DNA from: Escallonia rubra
Lineage: Eukaryota > Streptophyta > Magnoliopsida > Escalloniales > Escalloniaceae
Assembly (NCBI GenBank): GCA_033065855.1
Contig: JAVXUO010001910.1
Coordinates: 124,001 to 188,000, forward strand
DNA length: 64,000 nt
Reading direction: 5' to 3'
In this document: one piece after another, positions 33,124-45,780 of the stretch
How the letters are laid out: each line of letters starts with the position of its first letter
Position numbering within the stretch: the first letter of the stretch is position 1
The notes under the pieces: generated by a model
What the model was told of the DNA's origin: nothing
The model's input: only the letters and a program-made list of their open reading frames with translations
The model's database searches: none
Program-made: the position numbers and the translations under genes

Positions 33124-33630
33124 GTTGGCGGTGTTTCATATTTGAATTTCTAGTCCGGCAGTGCAGTGGAGCACATGGGCACTCAGTAAAGCTGACGAAG
33201 GGAAAGATGGGAATCCATAATTGTTAACATTGTGTCACGCCACTCACTTGCTAGTAGTTACGTAAATGTTGCTGGGGTACACGTCATGTGCATGCAGGTA
33301 TAATGTTAACCCAGACAAAAGGCGTGACGGCAAGGCTTTCCATAAATATAAATCATCAATGCCTTTGAGGTACTTGCATCTTGAGTTAAGTGCCTGCTTC
33401 TTATTAGAGTAAAAATGTCTGACACATGAAGACCCTATATGGGCAAAATAGTTTGTATATGGATAGCTTCATTAAATTTATTTATTTAATTTTTTTGTGT
33501 GGTTGGCTAGCTAATTACATTTTTGTGCAGATACGTGTGATTTTACCTTTTGGACCAGTTAATAGTACATAGGGTAGAATACATGCAAATGATTCAATAT
33601 ACAAAACACTGTTGCATAGAGTGTTGATAC
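33088..33630. other. TA run and unclassified DNA
   Basis: A TA microsatellite (about 33086-33120) borders the hairpin. After it there is AT-rich sequence with no gene or transposon end recognised. Confidence 0.6.
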
Positions 33631-33638
33631 CAGTTTCT

Positions 33639-34000
33639 AGAGTTTTTTTTTTTTTCCTAAATAATACAATTTTAATACTTAATTATCTATCTACTCTATT
33701 TTGAAACTTATTTACCCACATACCATACTTTTGAAAATCGCGATTTAGAACCACGACTTTAAAAAAGAAAACGTGATTTAGAACCATATTTTTATTTTCT
33801 GCATCATTTCTCAAAATTTAAGAAAACTCAAGAAAAGAAGAAACTGTAGGGAAAAAAAATGACGCATTGAAAATGGGATTAGGAACCATGTTTTCTTGTT
33901 TAAAGTCGTGCTTCTAAACCGCGACTTCCAAAAGTGTGATGTGAATAGAGTAGATATGTAATTAAGTATTAAAATTGTATTATTTAGGGGGAAAAACTCT
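33639..34000. mobile_element. MITE, 362 bp, with long terminal inverted repeats
   Basis: Terminal repeats start AGAGTTTTT and, after a poly-T/poly-C difference, continue CTAAATAATACAATTTTAAT for roughly 120-150 bp on each side. The target duplication is CAGTTTCT (33631-33638 and 34001-34008), or 9 bp counting the next A. An 8-9 bp duplication suggests a hAT or Mutator origin. There is no coding capacity. Confidence 0.85.
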
Positions 34001-34009
34001 CAGTTTCTA

Positions 34010-36800
34010 AATAGGCTAAACAACATCGACCCGCTAAGTTTTGTCATTTTTTAGAAATATAACCCTGCAGTTTTGATAGGAGCACTAAATCCCCTGACAT
34101 TATAAATATGAAACATTTGGATCCGAAAATCAGACGGCATCTATCACTTTGGGAGGTCCATCATGTTTCATGTTTCATGTTTCATAGTGGGGGTTATAAG
34201 CTAAATTAAGAGATTGAGCTATTTCAGAGAAAGAGGAAGATTTGTTGGCTCAAGCCACCCTGCACACCGCCAATCAAGTCGTTATGAGTATGCTATCCAT
34301 GTAGAGGGTGGTGTCACATGACAATGCCTCTTGGGACAAATTAGGGGTGAAGACCTAGGCTTACGATGAGATTTCAAAGGTTTTGATGAAAGGGTAGTGG
34401 TAGCCCCAATGGGATGGCAGAGCAATTTGGTGAGGGCTTGGATGATGCATAGGCCAAGGCATAGAGAAGCAAGTACACTTGAACTAGTGATGCATGGAGG
34501 TCCCATGCCTGAGGCGCTTGCACCAAGGCTTGGCATAAGCAGGAGAGATGCAGATAAATAGAAGAGAAAAAGCTTGTAGCTTGATGACAGTTATAGTGTG
34601 CATGTTGAGAAGTCCTTGTAGAGAAGTCGTGCTCTTGAGGTACTCGCACATCCTCCTTCGGCAGGTGGTAGAGTTTCAATAGCCTATGGTGGAGTTTTGA
34701 CATCTGTTACTTCAAGTGGACCACTAGAAGCGTCTTTTATCGTCAGATGAAAATGTATCGTGGAAGTGTACAAGTAAGAAAACGGGTTGGGTGTTGGAGT
34801 CATGTATCCTACCATGAGCGAAATTGTGACCTGATATATTGTCGAAGTCACAAGATGGAAACTTGCATTAGTAACATAAATAAGTAGCATGCTTTTGTAC
34901 ATAGGGAGAATGAGTGTTCCTAAGCCAACTTGAGCTTGGGCAGACAAGGTGTCCTTAAAAGATTAGCCAACCAAAGCATTGTTAGTCAAGCAGTGCACAA
35001 GTCTTTATCATATTTGAGTATGAGTCTGTTGCTTGTATTCTTGTAAGGAAACAAGTTCTTTAGACCATTCAATCCTACAAGCAGCCAACAGCCTACGGTA
35101 GGGGTAGTAGTTAAGCTTGATTTTGTCTTCCTCAGTCTAATTAGTTTTGGGGTCAGGGAGGATTACAAAGTTAACTTTAACCCAATCCTTGAGAAGATCT
35201 TCAATTATGTTCAAGCAACATCCGTAGTCAGATCTGACTACGCATTATGCATGTGTTCAACTAAACTTGCATGCGTTCAATTAAACTTTGAATCATCGTA
35301 CTCAGTTTGGCTTGCCCCGCAATGCTTTGCTCTACCTCTTTAAGAAGACTAACCCACACAATACTGGTGTGGCTTGCTAACACCCTGGTTCCAGTCACCG
35401 GTCCAATAACATAACTAAGTCCACTAAGGTGTTAAGAGACGTGGAGAACTTGATAGCATCAGGGGAGGCCTGACTCCTGACTACCAGATGGACTAGGCCC
35501 AATGCCCTTTAAAAAAATGTTCCCTTCTCGGAGCAATCTGAAGGTCATAATCATTTTGGGTGCCAATGAAGAGCCCTAGTGCAAAACTATGTTGACAAGT
35601 CATGAAGTCTCCTTCATAAGATAGTGTTCGAAACAAGCTGCTTATGCATTGAGTCCAGAACGCACTGAGGCGGTGTCTTGAAGGAGCTCTATACCTAACA
35701 GGCCAAGGTAATGGCTCAAAGGCATCACTTACCTAGCAGAAGAAGAGTCCTTACACCAGAGCACTAAGAGCTCCCTGACATATATGGTATCCTAAATGAG
35801 TCACAAATCGCGTGATGAGTCTTTGTGTAATAGCACTTGGAGCACACTGAAGTAGTATCCAAGAGGACTTAACTACTCAATGAGTCAAGGTATTTTTCCA
35901 ATGCAGTTGCCTACCTAGTGGATGAAGAGTGCTCTTTTTAGAGAATATGAAGCTCTCTGAGGTAGTTTCACATAGGAGTCATCTACCCAAAAGGATAATG
36001 CGTACTCTACAGAGTGGGCCAAAGCATGTTTTGAAACCAAGGCTAAGGGTGCATGGTACGGTAAGGATATGGAACAACACCGCGGTCATAGTAGTATGAT
36101 GGAGTGTCAATAGCATATCTGTATAAGTAACATGGAGCACGAGGGTGACAAGAGGTAGACTTAACTAGGGTCACGCTATATAGAGGCGCGAATGGGTGTG
36201 ATCAATGGGTGTTGTGTGGGATGACACAAAATGAAGGTGGCGCATGCATGCGGTTAATGGACGTAGTGCCAAGGGCATGTAGCATGGAGATGGCATGCAA
36301 GTACGATCAAACATCATAATACAAGGGTGTGGTGACCGCTATCATGGTGCACGGAGCCTTTAAGAGTCGTGGTTTGGCAAACTAGGAAAGCCTTCATTTA
36401 GTGTTCGTGAGATGATCCAAGGAAAGGAGATAAATCGTGGGGGTACCCAAGTACCCAAAGAGAAGGGGTGATGGCATAAAGAAAGGTGAAGACCGAGACA
36501 GAGGTGAAGAGAGGAAGGGGGAGTGAACACCCTAGGAGAGGTGAAAGGGTGAAAACCCTCCAAGGTGAAGAGACCATTTCTTAGAAGAGGGGGAGAAGGA
36601 CCCCAAAAGGAAGGCTTTCTTAATTAATCCGAAAGCGGTAACCCCGACCTACATTACAGTCGACCCCTATGGGGCACGCCTTATCTGACCTCTCCATAGG
36701 GAAGACAGACTATTCCCATAGAAAGAGAAGGTCAAGTCGACCCTTGAGGGGGAGAAGGCCCTTTGAACCCAAAGGGAAGGTGTTTTACATGTCAAAAGCT
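34010..36800. other. Unrecognised region with old tandem repeats
   Basis: Moderate GC, no intact gene and no known transposon protein seen in any frame; short frames (for example 34374-34703 minus, 109 residues) show no conserved motif. It may be the interior of a non-coding LTR element, since its purine-rich blocks near 36480-36780 (GAGAGGAAGGGGGAG, CCTTTGAACCCAAAGG) resemble such leaders. That is a guess. Confidence 0.35.
35640..35990 (+). repeat. Two diverged units of about 176 bp
   Basis: Both units share, in order, a GCACTGA(G/A)G-like start, CAAGGTA, a TTACCTAG/CTACCTAG site, GAAGAGT and an AGCTC(C/T)CTGA end. Identity is only moderate, so the duplication is old. Confidence 0.5.
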
Positions 36801-39800
36801 TTAGTTTTTTTTCTTTTTTTTTTAAAAAGAGGCGGCATTTAAAGAATGCGCTTTGGGTTAATTGGTTTGGTGGCGCTGAAATCTGACTGTTGAATGTTTA
36901 TATATGTGCTTAATAGTGGGTGTCCAATGCAGTCAAACGTGACGTAGCCATAACGAGCTAGCAATAATGTTATTAGGTTTTCCTTTTCCAAAGGGGACCT
37001 GCTTGAGAGATATGGTACATTTATGATTGTATGGGATTTTCTATGTGCATAAGAAACAATATAAGTAATTGCGAAAGATTTACTGGTATTACCCGTGTAC
37101 TTTGTTCAACTGAACACGTGAGGAGTACATCTTATTTTTTCAGCATGTCCATCATTCTGTACTTGTGGAATCAAATCTGAAATGTGAAAGGCAAGGGACT
37201 TAGTTGTTGGGAACATTGCTATGAGACCAAGAATTGTCATTGTGTATGCTTGTGTGCTAAGAGCAGAGCGATATTTTTCTCTAGGCCGTTATATTAGGAA
37301 ATCTAGGAGCTGAGAGTTAAGCTTAAGCTATAGCAAGGATTATTAATACGTCTACGTCCTAGGAATATGACTAATTCGTGACTCCACTATTCAGAACTCC
37401 AATTCCCATGTCATTCTATCCCGCTCTTACAATCCAGATATCTGCAATTAGGCTTTGACTGCAGACTTACAGTTGGTCACTATATTACAACAAATGATCA
37501 TAGAAATTAGTTGCTAGAAATTAAGTCGATTGACTTATATAGTTACATAATTTGAGTCTTTTGTTGCTATAGACCACGTTAGCAGCCAGGTGTTATCATG
37601 TCGTTGAACTCCCACCTATAAGGGATCCCAACTCTCTCTTGTATCACAAGCAGAGAAACACCATACAAAAATGCAAATTACTATGTACAAAAGTACCCTC
37701 CAATAAATGTAAATCGATGAAATGAACCTCCACATATCAAGGTAAGAGCTTTGTGGGGCCATAACGTCATTAGTGTTGTGAAACTAATGTGATTCTATGA
37801 TTTGCCAATTATACAATAGTAAGAGGATTGCATAATCAGCAGAATTGAGATTGGAACCATGCTTACCATTGCTTGGGGTCGGGGCATGGCAATAAGGGGT
37901 GGCATGTAAGAGCCATGGCTACCACCAAATACTTAGGATCGTTTGTGATTGCTTATTTAATCTTCTTTACTCGAAAATTGGTTATTTGTATCTATGAGAG
38001 TCGTATTATCATAATTGCATATGTATTAATCCTTTCGTCAAGGCAATATAGGTTATTCTAATCTCCTAATTTGAGTTTATCTAAGGGAAAACTAGAATAA
38101 AGCGCTGAGACAACTGTCAAATGTAAGGATGAGCACCAAACATTTCAAACCGATCTGAGCCACTCAAACCGATCAGATTGAAACAATCCGAACTGATCCG
38201 TCCAAAAATCTTAACTGTTGGGATTCGCATTTTTTGAACTGACCTTGATTCGGTTCGGTTTAATGAATTATTTTTTAAAATTTGAAACCGATCACAAACA
38301 TATGCGAACCGACGTGCGATATCTTAATTTATTGTTAGTGGTAGTCGTTGACAATTTTCACATACATGGTACTAAGCAAAGTCAAATAAACAAAACCATG
38401 AAATTTAGAAGAGAAGAAAATAAAAGAACACTCACAAGACAGAAGTCTAGTACTCAATATCTCTCCCGGTATCACAACAAGGCAAAATAAGGCATTGTCT
38501 TCCTTATGTCCAGCATTCCCGACCTGGTTTTTCTCCACTAACTAATTATGTTACAATCATTTATAATTACTCATTCTTTCTCGAACATCAAGACAAAAGC
38601 ATAATTGAGTTTTCATTGTAATATAATGCTTATATCTTGTGTTGGCACGAGCAACTAGATAGTAAATGTAACAAGATTATGTGCAGTTTAGATAAACTAT
38701 AACTTAAGTTTCAAATACCGTTCAAATCCAATAATATGTGTGCAAAGGGGAAACTTTGTTAAATGAGTATAAACCAATCCAAATCTGACTGTTTAAACGA
38801 ACTAAACCGAACTGTCCAAACTGATGTTGTTAGATTCGGTTCAGTTCAAACAAATTCAGACTGAGGGATAACAATTTGGCTTTTACAGTTTGACCCCCAG
38901 ACTGACCGTATGACTTATGTCGTCGACCATCTAATTGTAATAGGATTATGAGGCCAAACCACCCTAACCTATGGCACTTTTGCCAATTCCTTTCTACATC
39001 TTCTATTTCTTACACAAGCTTCCTCTAAAACAGCCAGCGTCAGAGGATCCAATGGATGCTTTTGCAACACCGACTATGTTAAGTGAGGGCATTTTGGTAG
39101 AATAATCAATTTTATTTTAGGATTAAAGTTTAAAATTTGAAAAAAAATTAAAAAAATTAAATCTTATTCATCTGCCAAAAGAGAAAACTCATCACTGCAA
39201 AAAAATTATTGATCTCATCTCATCGACTAGCATTGAATTGCACAAAATCAGCCACTACTATCCCAACCCCTCATGACCCAAGACCACCCACCGATACCAG
39301 AATCACTTGCCCGCTGATACAATGACCCGTGTTTTTGGAGAAATCCAAACACCGTACTTGCAAAGTTTTAATCATTCCAATTCTATAAGTACCTTTAATG
39401 GTACGGCAGTGCAATCTATAATGTATAGAACTTCCAATCTAACATCACTTTCATATTCATCAATAACCAAAATCTGTATGAGTAAATCATTTCAAAAGAT
39501 AACAAAGGCTACTTTGGTCATTTCTTACAATTAACTTATCTGACAAGCAATACAAAAATAAATCCTTCATTAGAAAGGTTCTTACTTAGTTATGCCTTAT
39601 AATTCTTTGCACAACTCCGAACACTTCCTACTTACCTAAAAGTAAGGGAGTTGAGCAGAGAGGCTAATAAAGATAAGCACATGCACTCCCACGAGGCAAT
39701 ATGGTGCCTTTGGAGGCCACCTCCTCTAGCCCTTTAACATGTACCTTTTTAGCTGCCCAGAGTTGAACATTATTGTTAACTTAGTAGATTGGTTTATTGA

Positions 39801-40000
39801 CTCGTACTACTGTCTGTGTGTGCGTCAATAACTATAGATTTTCTTGTTGTTATCAGAATCACATAGAAGATATGTGAGCATGGGAAATAGAAGATTGGCC
39901 AGGGTACTAGGAGAAAGACAAGAAAAATAGAAGTTGTCTTCTGGGAAGTGTCTTACCATAGAAGAAGTCTTGCATGTTCCACAATTTAGAAAGGATTTGA
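36801..40000. other. Unrecognised AT-rich intergenic DNA
   Basis: No gene is supported; the longest frames (75-90 residues) have no motifs. Two patches rich in AACCGA/TTCGGTT (about 38130-38310 and 38765-38880) look like remnants of one repeat family, possibly the two ends of an old element, since the first carries TTCGGTTCGGTTTAATGAA and the second GATTCGGTTCAGTTCAAAC. Confidence 0.5.
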
Positions 40001-40009
40001 TTAGTATTA

Positions 40010-41132
40010 GGGTTAAATACACATTGGTACCCTAAAATTATCCTGAAATCTCACCTGAGCGTCTAAATGTTTATATTTTACACAAAAGGGTCTGTAGTTT
40101 TAAATTCTCAATAACTAAGGACTTCCGTCCAAATTCTTAATGATCTAGCCAAAACCGTCAGGGGTAATTTTGTCACGCCATATATTTCTTTTGGTTAAAT
40201 ACACTTTAGTACCCTGAAACTATTTCGAAATCTCATCTGAAGGTCCAAATGTTTAACTTTTACACAAAAGGGTCTGTATCTTCAATTATGCAATAAGCAA
40301 GGACTTTTGTCCAAATTTTTAACGTTGTAGGCAAAACCGTCAGGGGCAATTTTGTCAAGCCATATTCATTTTTTTAAAGACCTCATTTGAAATCATCTGT
40401 TCCACGGCCCAAACCTTTTAACTACCCCAAGTCAAACTGCAACCTTGAAACCCTAATCCCGATCGACATCACGACTGTCGAACAATCACCAAGCCGTGGT
40501 GTCGCTGCCATCAACCGACGGCACCATCATCAAAAAGTCGAGAGAAAAATTAAAGGAACGAGGAGGCAAAAGCAACATCGACGTCTCCAGTGCCAATCGG
40601 CACAACGGCTGCTCGTCGTCCACTGCCATCGACGGTCACCAACACCCACGAATGATAACGCCACTCCGCTGTCTAACTCCCATCAGCAGATCGGCCGCTG
40701 AAGGCCTCAATCACTGCATAACCACCATGGGTGAATAGCCCAGTCACCACTAGGACGATTTTGAAAAAACATAAAAGTTGGCTTAACAAAATTGCCCCTG
40801 ACGGGTTTGCCTAGAACGTTAGAAATTTGGACAAAACTCCTTACTTATTGGGTAATTAAAAATACATATCATTTTGTCTAAAAAAAATTAACATTTGGAC
40901 CATTAGGTGAGATTTCGGGGTAGTTTCAGGGTACCAGTGTATTTAACCCAAAAAAAAATATGGCTTGACAAAATTGCCCTTGACGGTTTTGGCTAGATAG
41001 ATAGGAACTTGGACGGAAGTCCTTACTTATTGTTAATTTGAAACTACATACCCTTTTGTGTAAAAAAATAAACATTTCGACCCTCATGTGAGATTTCAAG
41101 GTAGTTTTAGGGTACTAATTTGTAGTTAACCC
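40010..41132. mobile_element. MULE-d, 1123 bp, with doubled terminal repeats
   Basis: Starts GGGTTAAATACACATTGGTA and ends with the complement (TACTAATTTGTAGTTAACCC). The 9-bp target duplication TTAGTATTA is perfect (40001-40009, 41133-41141). Each end has two head-to-tail copies of the terminal repeat: left units start at 40010 and about 40194, and the right side is mirrored at about 40775-40950 and 40955-41132. The GC-richer middle (40390-40740) has short frames and looks like captured host sequence of unknown origin. No transposase. Confidence 0.9.
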
Positions 41133-41141
41133 TTAGTATTA

Positions 41142-41721
41142 TATTGTTAGTTCAATGTGGCTTTAAGGTTGTTTTTTAATCCAATAAAGTAGTAGTTACT
41201 AAGCTTGGTTGCTTTATCTGGTCTTTTTTGTCTTAATGTAATGAATTTTGATAATACAAGCTTGTTAGTTCCGCTTCTTGTCTATTTTAAATGTTTAATA
41301 TTCTGATACTTGGCATGATAGGCGTGGACATGTTAATGTGAGAGTTATTGAAAACATGAGGGTTAATGACAAAACTGTCCACTGAGGTATACACGTATTT
41401 GCACTTCGCTTCCCGTGTTTACAATTTTGGCAATAGTGTTCCTTGAGGTTGACAAAACCATTGCAACAGCTCCAAAAGTGGACGGCCGTTGAAATTTGGG
41501 CGTTAAGTCCGCATGTGCATAGCACATGCGGTTTTGGCATGGGTAGATCGGTCATTTCTGATACCCATTTTCCCTCTAACTGCCTCATTCCTATTTCCCT
41601 CCAAAATTTCTCTCCAGTATCCATGTATATGCGGATCTAAGGGTTTCTTCAAGAGAGGAGAGAGAGAGATTTCAAGACAAGGGAGAGAGATTTCAAAAAA
41701 CCCATCTCATGGCTTATGTAT
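41142..41721. other. Unclassified DNA with a possible MULE end
   Basis: From 41361 the sequence GGGTTAATGACAAAACTGTC, followed by ACTGAGGT and later CCTTGAGGTTGAC, is built like the ends of the other MULEs, but no partner end was found. No gene is seen. Confidence 0.35.
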
Positions 41722-42650
41722 TGTAACATCCCAGAAATTCGGAACGTTAGACACTCGCTCGATCACTTATACTAAGACAATAATATCCTCAACCTCATCA
41801 AAATAATACCACAAATTGTCATAACAACTAAACCATCAATCAGCGTATCACCCTCAGTGTAAAGACATAATTGGTAAACTAAATTTAAAACTTGAATTCC
41901 CGGAGCGTTAAAACAATCACTACTTAGAGACATACAAATCTCGATTCAAATAACCAACTTTAACACTTAGATCATAGATTCTAATCATTACAATTCCTCA
42001 AATCAATTTAAATCTAACCAACAATCTAGAGAAGTTTACCCGCGCAGGGGTCTTATGATCAATACTAAAAATTAAATTCACTCGCTCGGCTCTAATCCAT
42101 ACTCAGGTAACCTAATGCTGGATATCACCTACGGAAAGGAAGTCAAAGGAGAGCGAGCTTTTGAGAGCCCAGTAAGGTCGATTAATGATTTAAAAACAAC
42201 AAAACGATTCGGACAATTTTTCATATAGAGTCAAATGATAGTTTTTAAAAGAATTTTCAAATAAAACATAGCATTTCAATATAGACGAACGATTCAAACA
42301 ATTTTACATTCAAGTCAATAACATATTTTCAAAGGATTTTGCTTTTGATAAAATCATAGCAATTTGATATAAACATAGGGATGAGTATCATCTCAATCCC
42401 ATAAATCAGTAGTCATTCAAAACACTTCAAGTATAATAAAAAGAGATAGGAAATATTGAACATGAGCAGTACACTATAACAAAGCCACCCCGGCAGTGCT
42501 GAATACACTTTACATATGCATATGTACACTAATTAGTCTATTTAGGTACTAGTTTAACACAACCAACAGACCATCCTTATAACTCCAACAATACGCACTA
42601 TCCTTATAACTCCCAGAATTACTAACTCATGCCAACATTTAGAAGAAATA
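41722..42650 (-). mobile_element. LTR C: reversed, truncated copy of the LTR A/B family
   Basis: Starts TGTAACATCCCAG. Its reverse complement matches the 3' part of LTR B: the AAGCTCGC and CTTACTGGGCTCTCAAAAGC block (42150-42180), the CCAGGGTGGC-like block (42485), TGTACATATGCATAT (42525) and the TTATAAGGATGGT(C/G) repeats (42575-42615). It stops near 42650 where a different element begins, so about three quarters of the LTR is missing. It contains the uninterrupted version of the CACTA-A insertion site (ACTAGTACCTAAAT on the minus strand). Confidence 0.85.
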
Positions 42651-42656
42651 AATACA

Positions 42657-43597
42657 ATTGAAAATTGAAACCAATAAAATAACCCTAGAGGGGGGGGGGT
42701 GAATAGGGTTTTAAGACTACTTTAAAAATTAACGAACAACAAACCTCAATCTCAATAACTCAAATAAATAATCAACCAATCTCAATACAAATGTAAAACG
42801 ATAATGTAAAGAGAGAAGGGTTTAGAGATACTTGACAAGGAGAATTAAATGGTTCGGCTTGATATACCCACAAGCCTACGTCCACTCCTTCAAGGAAGTC
42901 CCTTGAAATGCCCTAGAATCCACTAGTATGATCTTCCTTACGGGTCAAGATCGAACCTCTCACAATCCCTTGATGTTATGCCCACATCAAGAACAAGCTT
43001 TGACAAACCCAAAGCTCCAAAGCTTGACAACCCCAAGCTTTGATACAAGAACCTTTCAATGAAGAAATGTGTACAAGATTTCACTCTCAATAAGTAGATG
43101 AGTACAAGTTGAAGTACTAGAATAAGAGAGATGAGTGTATGATGACTTATGAAAGTGTATATCTCTCAAATGTAAGCTCACAATAAATGCTCTCTTGAAA
43201 AGGATGAGAAATCAATGAAAACAAGAGAGATTTGAACAATTGCTTTGATTTTTGAGAATATGAAAGATAAGAGAGCTTTGAATGCAATTGATGAATCAAA
43301 CCAATGCCCAAAATGAGTATTTATAGAGGTGGGAATAAATATGACTGTTTGGGGTTAGGTGGAGCATTAAATGCGCCAAACGGTAAATGCAGTCGACTGT
43401 AATGCCCTATTGTAGTCGACTGTAACCCAAAAGTAGCCGTTGGAAATTCAAATTTCCAACTTGCAGTCGACTGTAATCCAATGCAGTCGACTGTAATAGG
43501 CTACTGGAAGTATTGCAGTCGACTGAATTCCAATGCAGTCGACTGTAATACCTCACTGCCCAACTTGCAGTCGACTGCATTCCTGAAAATGCAGACA
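42657..43597 (-). mobile_element. Probable copia-type LTR fragment with CAGTCGACTG repeats
   Basis: On the minus strand it may start TGTCTGCATTTTCAGG, and near the far end has CCCTATTCACCCCCCCCCTC then TAGGG. That ending is common in LTRs of Maximus/SIRE-like copia elements as I remember them. No gag-pol and no matching target duplication is present, and the two sides belong to different elements, so it is a fragment at a rearranged junction. Confidence 0.45.
43390..43580. repeat. Cluster of CAGTCGACTG palindromes
   Basis: Seven copies of (C/G)(A/T)GTCGACTG-type palindromes in about 190 bp, in the pattern TGCAGTCGACTGTAATCC, separated by 10-50 bp. Short identical palindromes in the transcribed part of an LTR could form local hairpins. 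Confidence 0.8.
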
Positions 43598-43764
43598 TCG
43601 TGTGTGTTTCGGAGCTCCATCCCACAGTGGCTCTTCCGCAGCTCTCCCGCAGCTCTCAACAATTCATAAAACTGATGAGCCCCCTCATTCGGCGGTTGTG
43701 GACTGTCGTTACCCCAGTCAACATTAGCATGCCCAGCATCCATAATCATATCTCGGTAATCATA

Positions 43765-44034
43765 TCATGCCTTCTCCCTAACTTCAGTTTGACTAGTCGA
43801 GTTGGACGACAATACTATTGTTTCCCCGTGCTGCGTCCACCTTGTGTATCCACCCATAAAATCGTACCGACGAAGATGCCATTTTACTTCAATTCTTTTT
43901 CTCCAGTGCAATAACTCACATCTACCGCACGGACACCTTATCTTATCAAAGTCAACATGTGCAGGATGCGCATAAGCGAAGTCGAGAAATTCGTCAACGC
44001 GACACTCAAAATCTTCAGCATTCTTCCTTTTCAT
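43765..44034 (-). pseudogene. CACTA transposase N-terminal (Transpos_assoc) fragment
   Basis: 89 residues, beginning MKRKNAEDFECRVDEFLDFA, with RCPCGRCELLHWRKR and HLRRYDFMGGYTRW. This is the conserved N-terminal domain of TNP2-type CACTA transposases with its CxC..C cluster. It ends at a TGA where CACTA-A has an Arg codon, and the catalytic part is absent. Upstream in frame is VDRSW, the usual start of the domain, without an ATG. Confidence 0.88.
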
Positions 44035-45100
44035 CCAACTTCGATCAACTGATATGACGACTGAATTATCGTACTGTATACCACCTTCAATTATGACCAG
44101 TCATTAGGCATTGTCGATGTAAATATGAATGCATGAATGTTACAACATGTCTATATATTTTCCCTCCACTCTCTAACATGTAGTGGTCTTATCCCACTCA
44201 GAAAAGCACATGTTTATAAAACAGTGAATAACTCATGCTTAGTCCCATGTTTGCGGAAAATTCGGCAGCACCTCCCCGTATTTCTCCAAGTACACGACAT
44301 CGATTAGGTGTTCTAACATTCATCTAACCTTGCCTTGCAAGGTTTGACGGATGTTAGAACACCAGATCTGTATGCACCTAGAGAAACACACGAGAACGTG
44401 TACCAAATATCCACGACATAGAACACAAAGCATGAGTCAAAACACTATTTTATAAACAATTAGCTTTTCCAAATTGTCCAAACTGGACATCCGAAGGCTC
44501 ATTACAAAGCATTACTTTGTAATGAGTACCTTTGAACGGGAACTAAGGGTTTTTATGCATGCATGCGTTCAGAAATTGATAACATATGCAAAAATCTTTC
44601 TGAAATATCAAAATTGCAAAAAGATCGTTGCATATGTTACCAATTCCACTTTTAATAGAATTCGTTGGCAACGAGTTGAACCATCTTGCCAATGGACTTC
44701 GCAAAACAACAACGAATATAAAGAATGCAGGGTTTTTAAACAACGAGTGACCGCTTTCATCTCTGGGCTAATTAGTGTTAATGAGGATTACCTTGGGCTA
44801 ATTATAGCTAATTAGGGTTGATTGAGAGTAATCAGGGTTATTTTGAGCTAATAGCCGAGTTTAATTGTGCGGAGTAGTGTTGATTAGTCTTAATTAGGGC
44901 TAATTAGGCTTAATTGGGTTATGTTAGGGCTAATTAGTGTTAATGAGGATTATCTTGGGCTAATTATAGCTAATTTGGCTTGACTAGGAGTAATTAGGGT
45001 TATTTTGAGCTAATAGTTAGGTTTAATTGTGCGAGTAGTGTTGATTAGTCCTAATTAGGGCTAATTAGGTTTAATTGGGTTGTTACGCTTAATTGTGCGG
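44035..45100. repeat. CACTA-B interior: leader-like DNA and TAATTAGGG-rich repeats
   Basis: 44035-44740 matches 58880-59455 of CACTA-A with no gene seen. From 44765 degenerate units of GGCTAATTAGG and GGTTAATT begin; one block (from about 44770) recurs from about 44935. Confidence 0.6.
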
Positions 45101-45780
45101 AGTGGTGTCCGACGCCTACCGACACGTATCCGACACCTTCGGCGACGTGTCCGACACCTCCGAACACGTCCGAAGACATTGATTTATTTTTTAAATATCA
45201 GACACCGTGTCCGTCACCCCTTGAAGAGGTGTCCACAAGTATAAAGCCAAAATGTGACATTTTTCGGTGTCGGTGTTGATCGGACAGAGTGTCCGTGACC
45301 TACCGACACCTCGACACCTCATCGACACATCCGAACACGTGTCCGACACCTCTCAGCGGTGTTCGAAGATATTGATTTATTTTTTAATTGCCGGACACCG
45401 TGTCAGACACCCATTGAAGAGGTGTCCACAAGTATAAAGCCAAAATATGTTGTTTCGGTGTCGGCATCGATCGGACGCGGTGTCCCTATCCGTGCTACCT
45501 AACGGGGATCTCAATCCAATTGGGTCCCATCCTCCGTCAACAATCTCAATTCTCAATTCTCTAATGCTCAATGCAATAAAAATTAATAAAAATCACACTA
45601 TAAGTCCAATTGAGTCCCACCCTCCGTCAACAATCCCAATTCTCAATTGTCAAATGCTCAATGCAATAAAAATTAATAAAAATCACACATTCAATCCAAT
45701 TAGGTCCCATCCTCCGTCAACAATCTCAATGTCTCAAATGCTCAATGCACAATTAACAATCCAATTGGGAACAAATTAAG
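45100..45780. repeat. Two small tandem-repeat sets in CACTA-B
   Basis: First, GTGTCCGACACCTC-rich units of about 190 bp, each closing with ACAAGTATAAAGCCAAAATG (45235 and 45428). Then about three units of 85-90 bp with CATCCTCCGTCAACAATCTC and AATAAAAATTAATAAAAATC. CACTA-A has diverged versions at 59770-60400. Confidence 0.75.
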
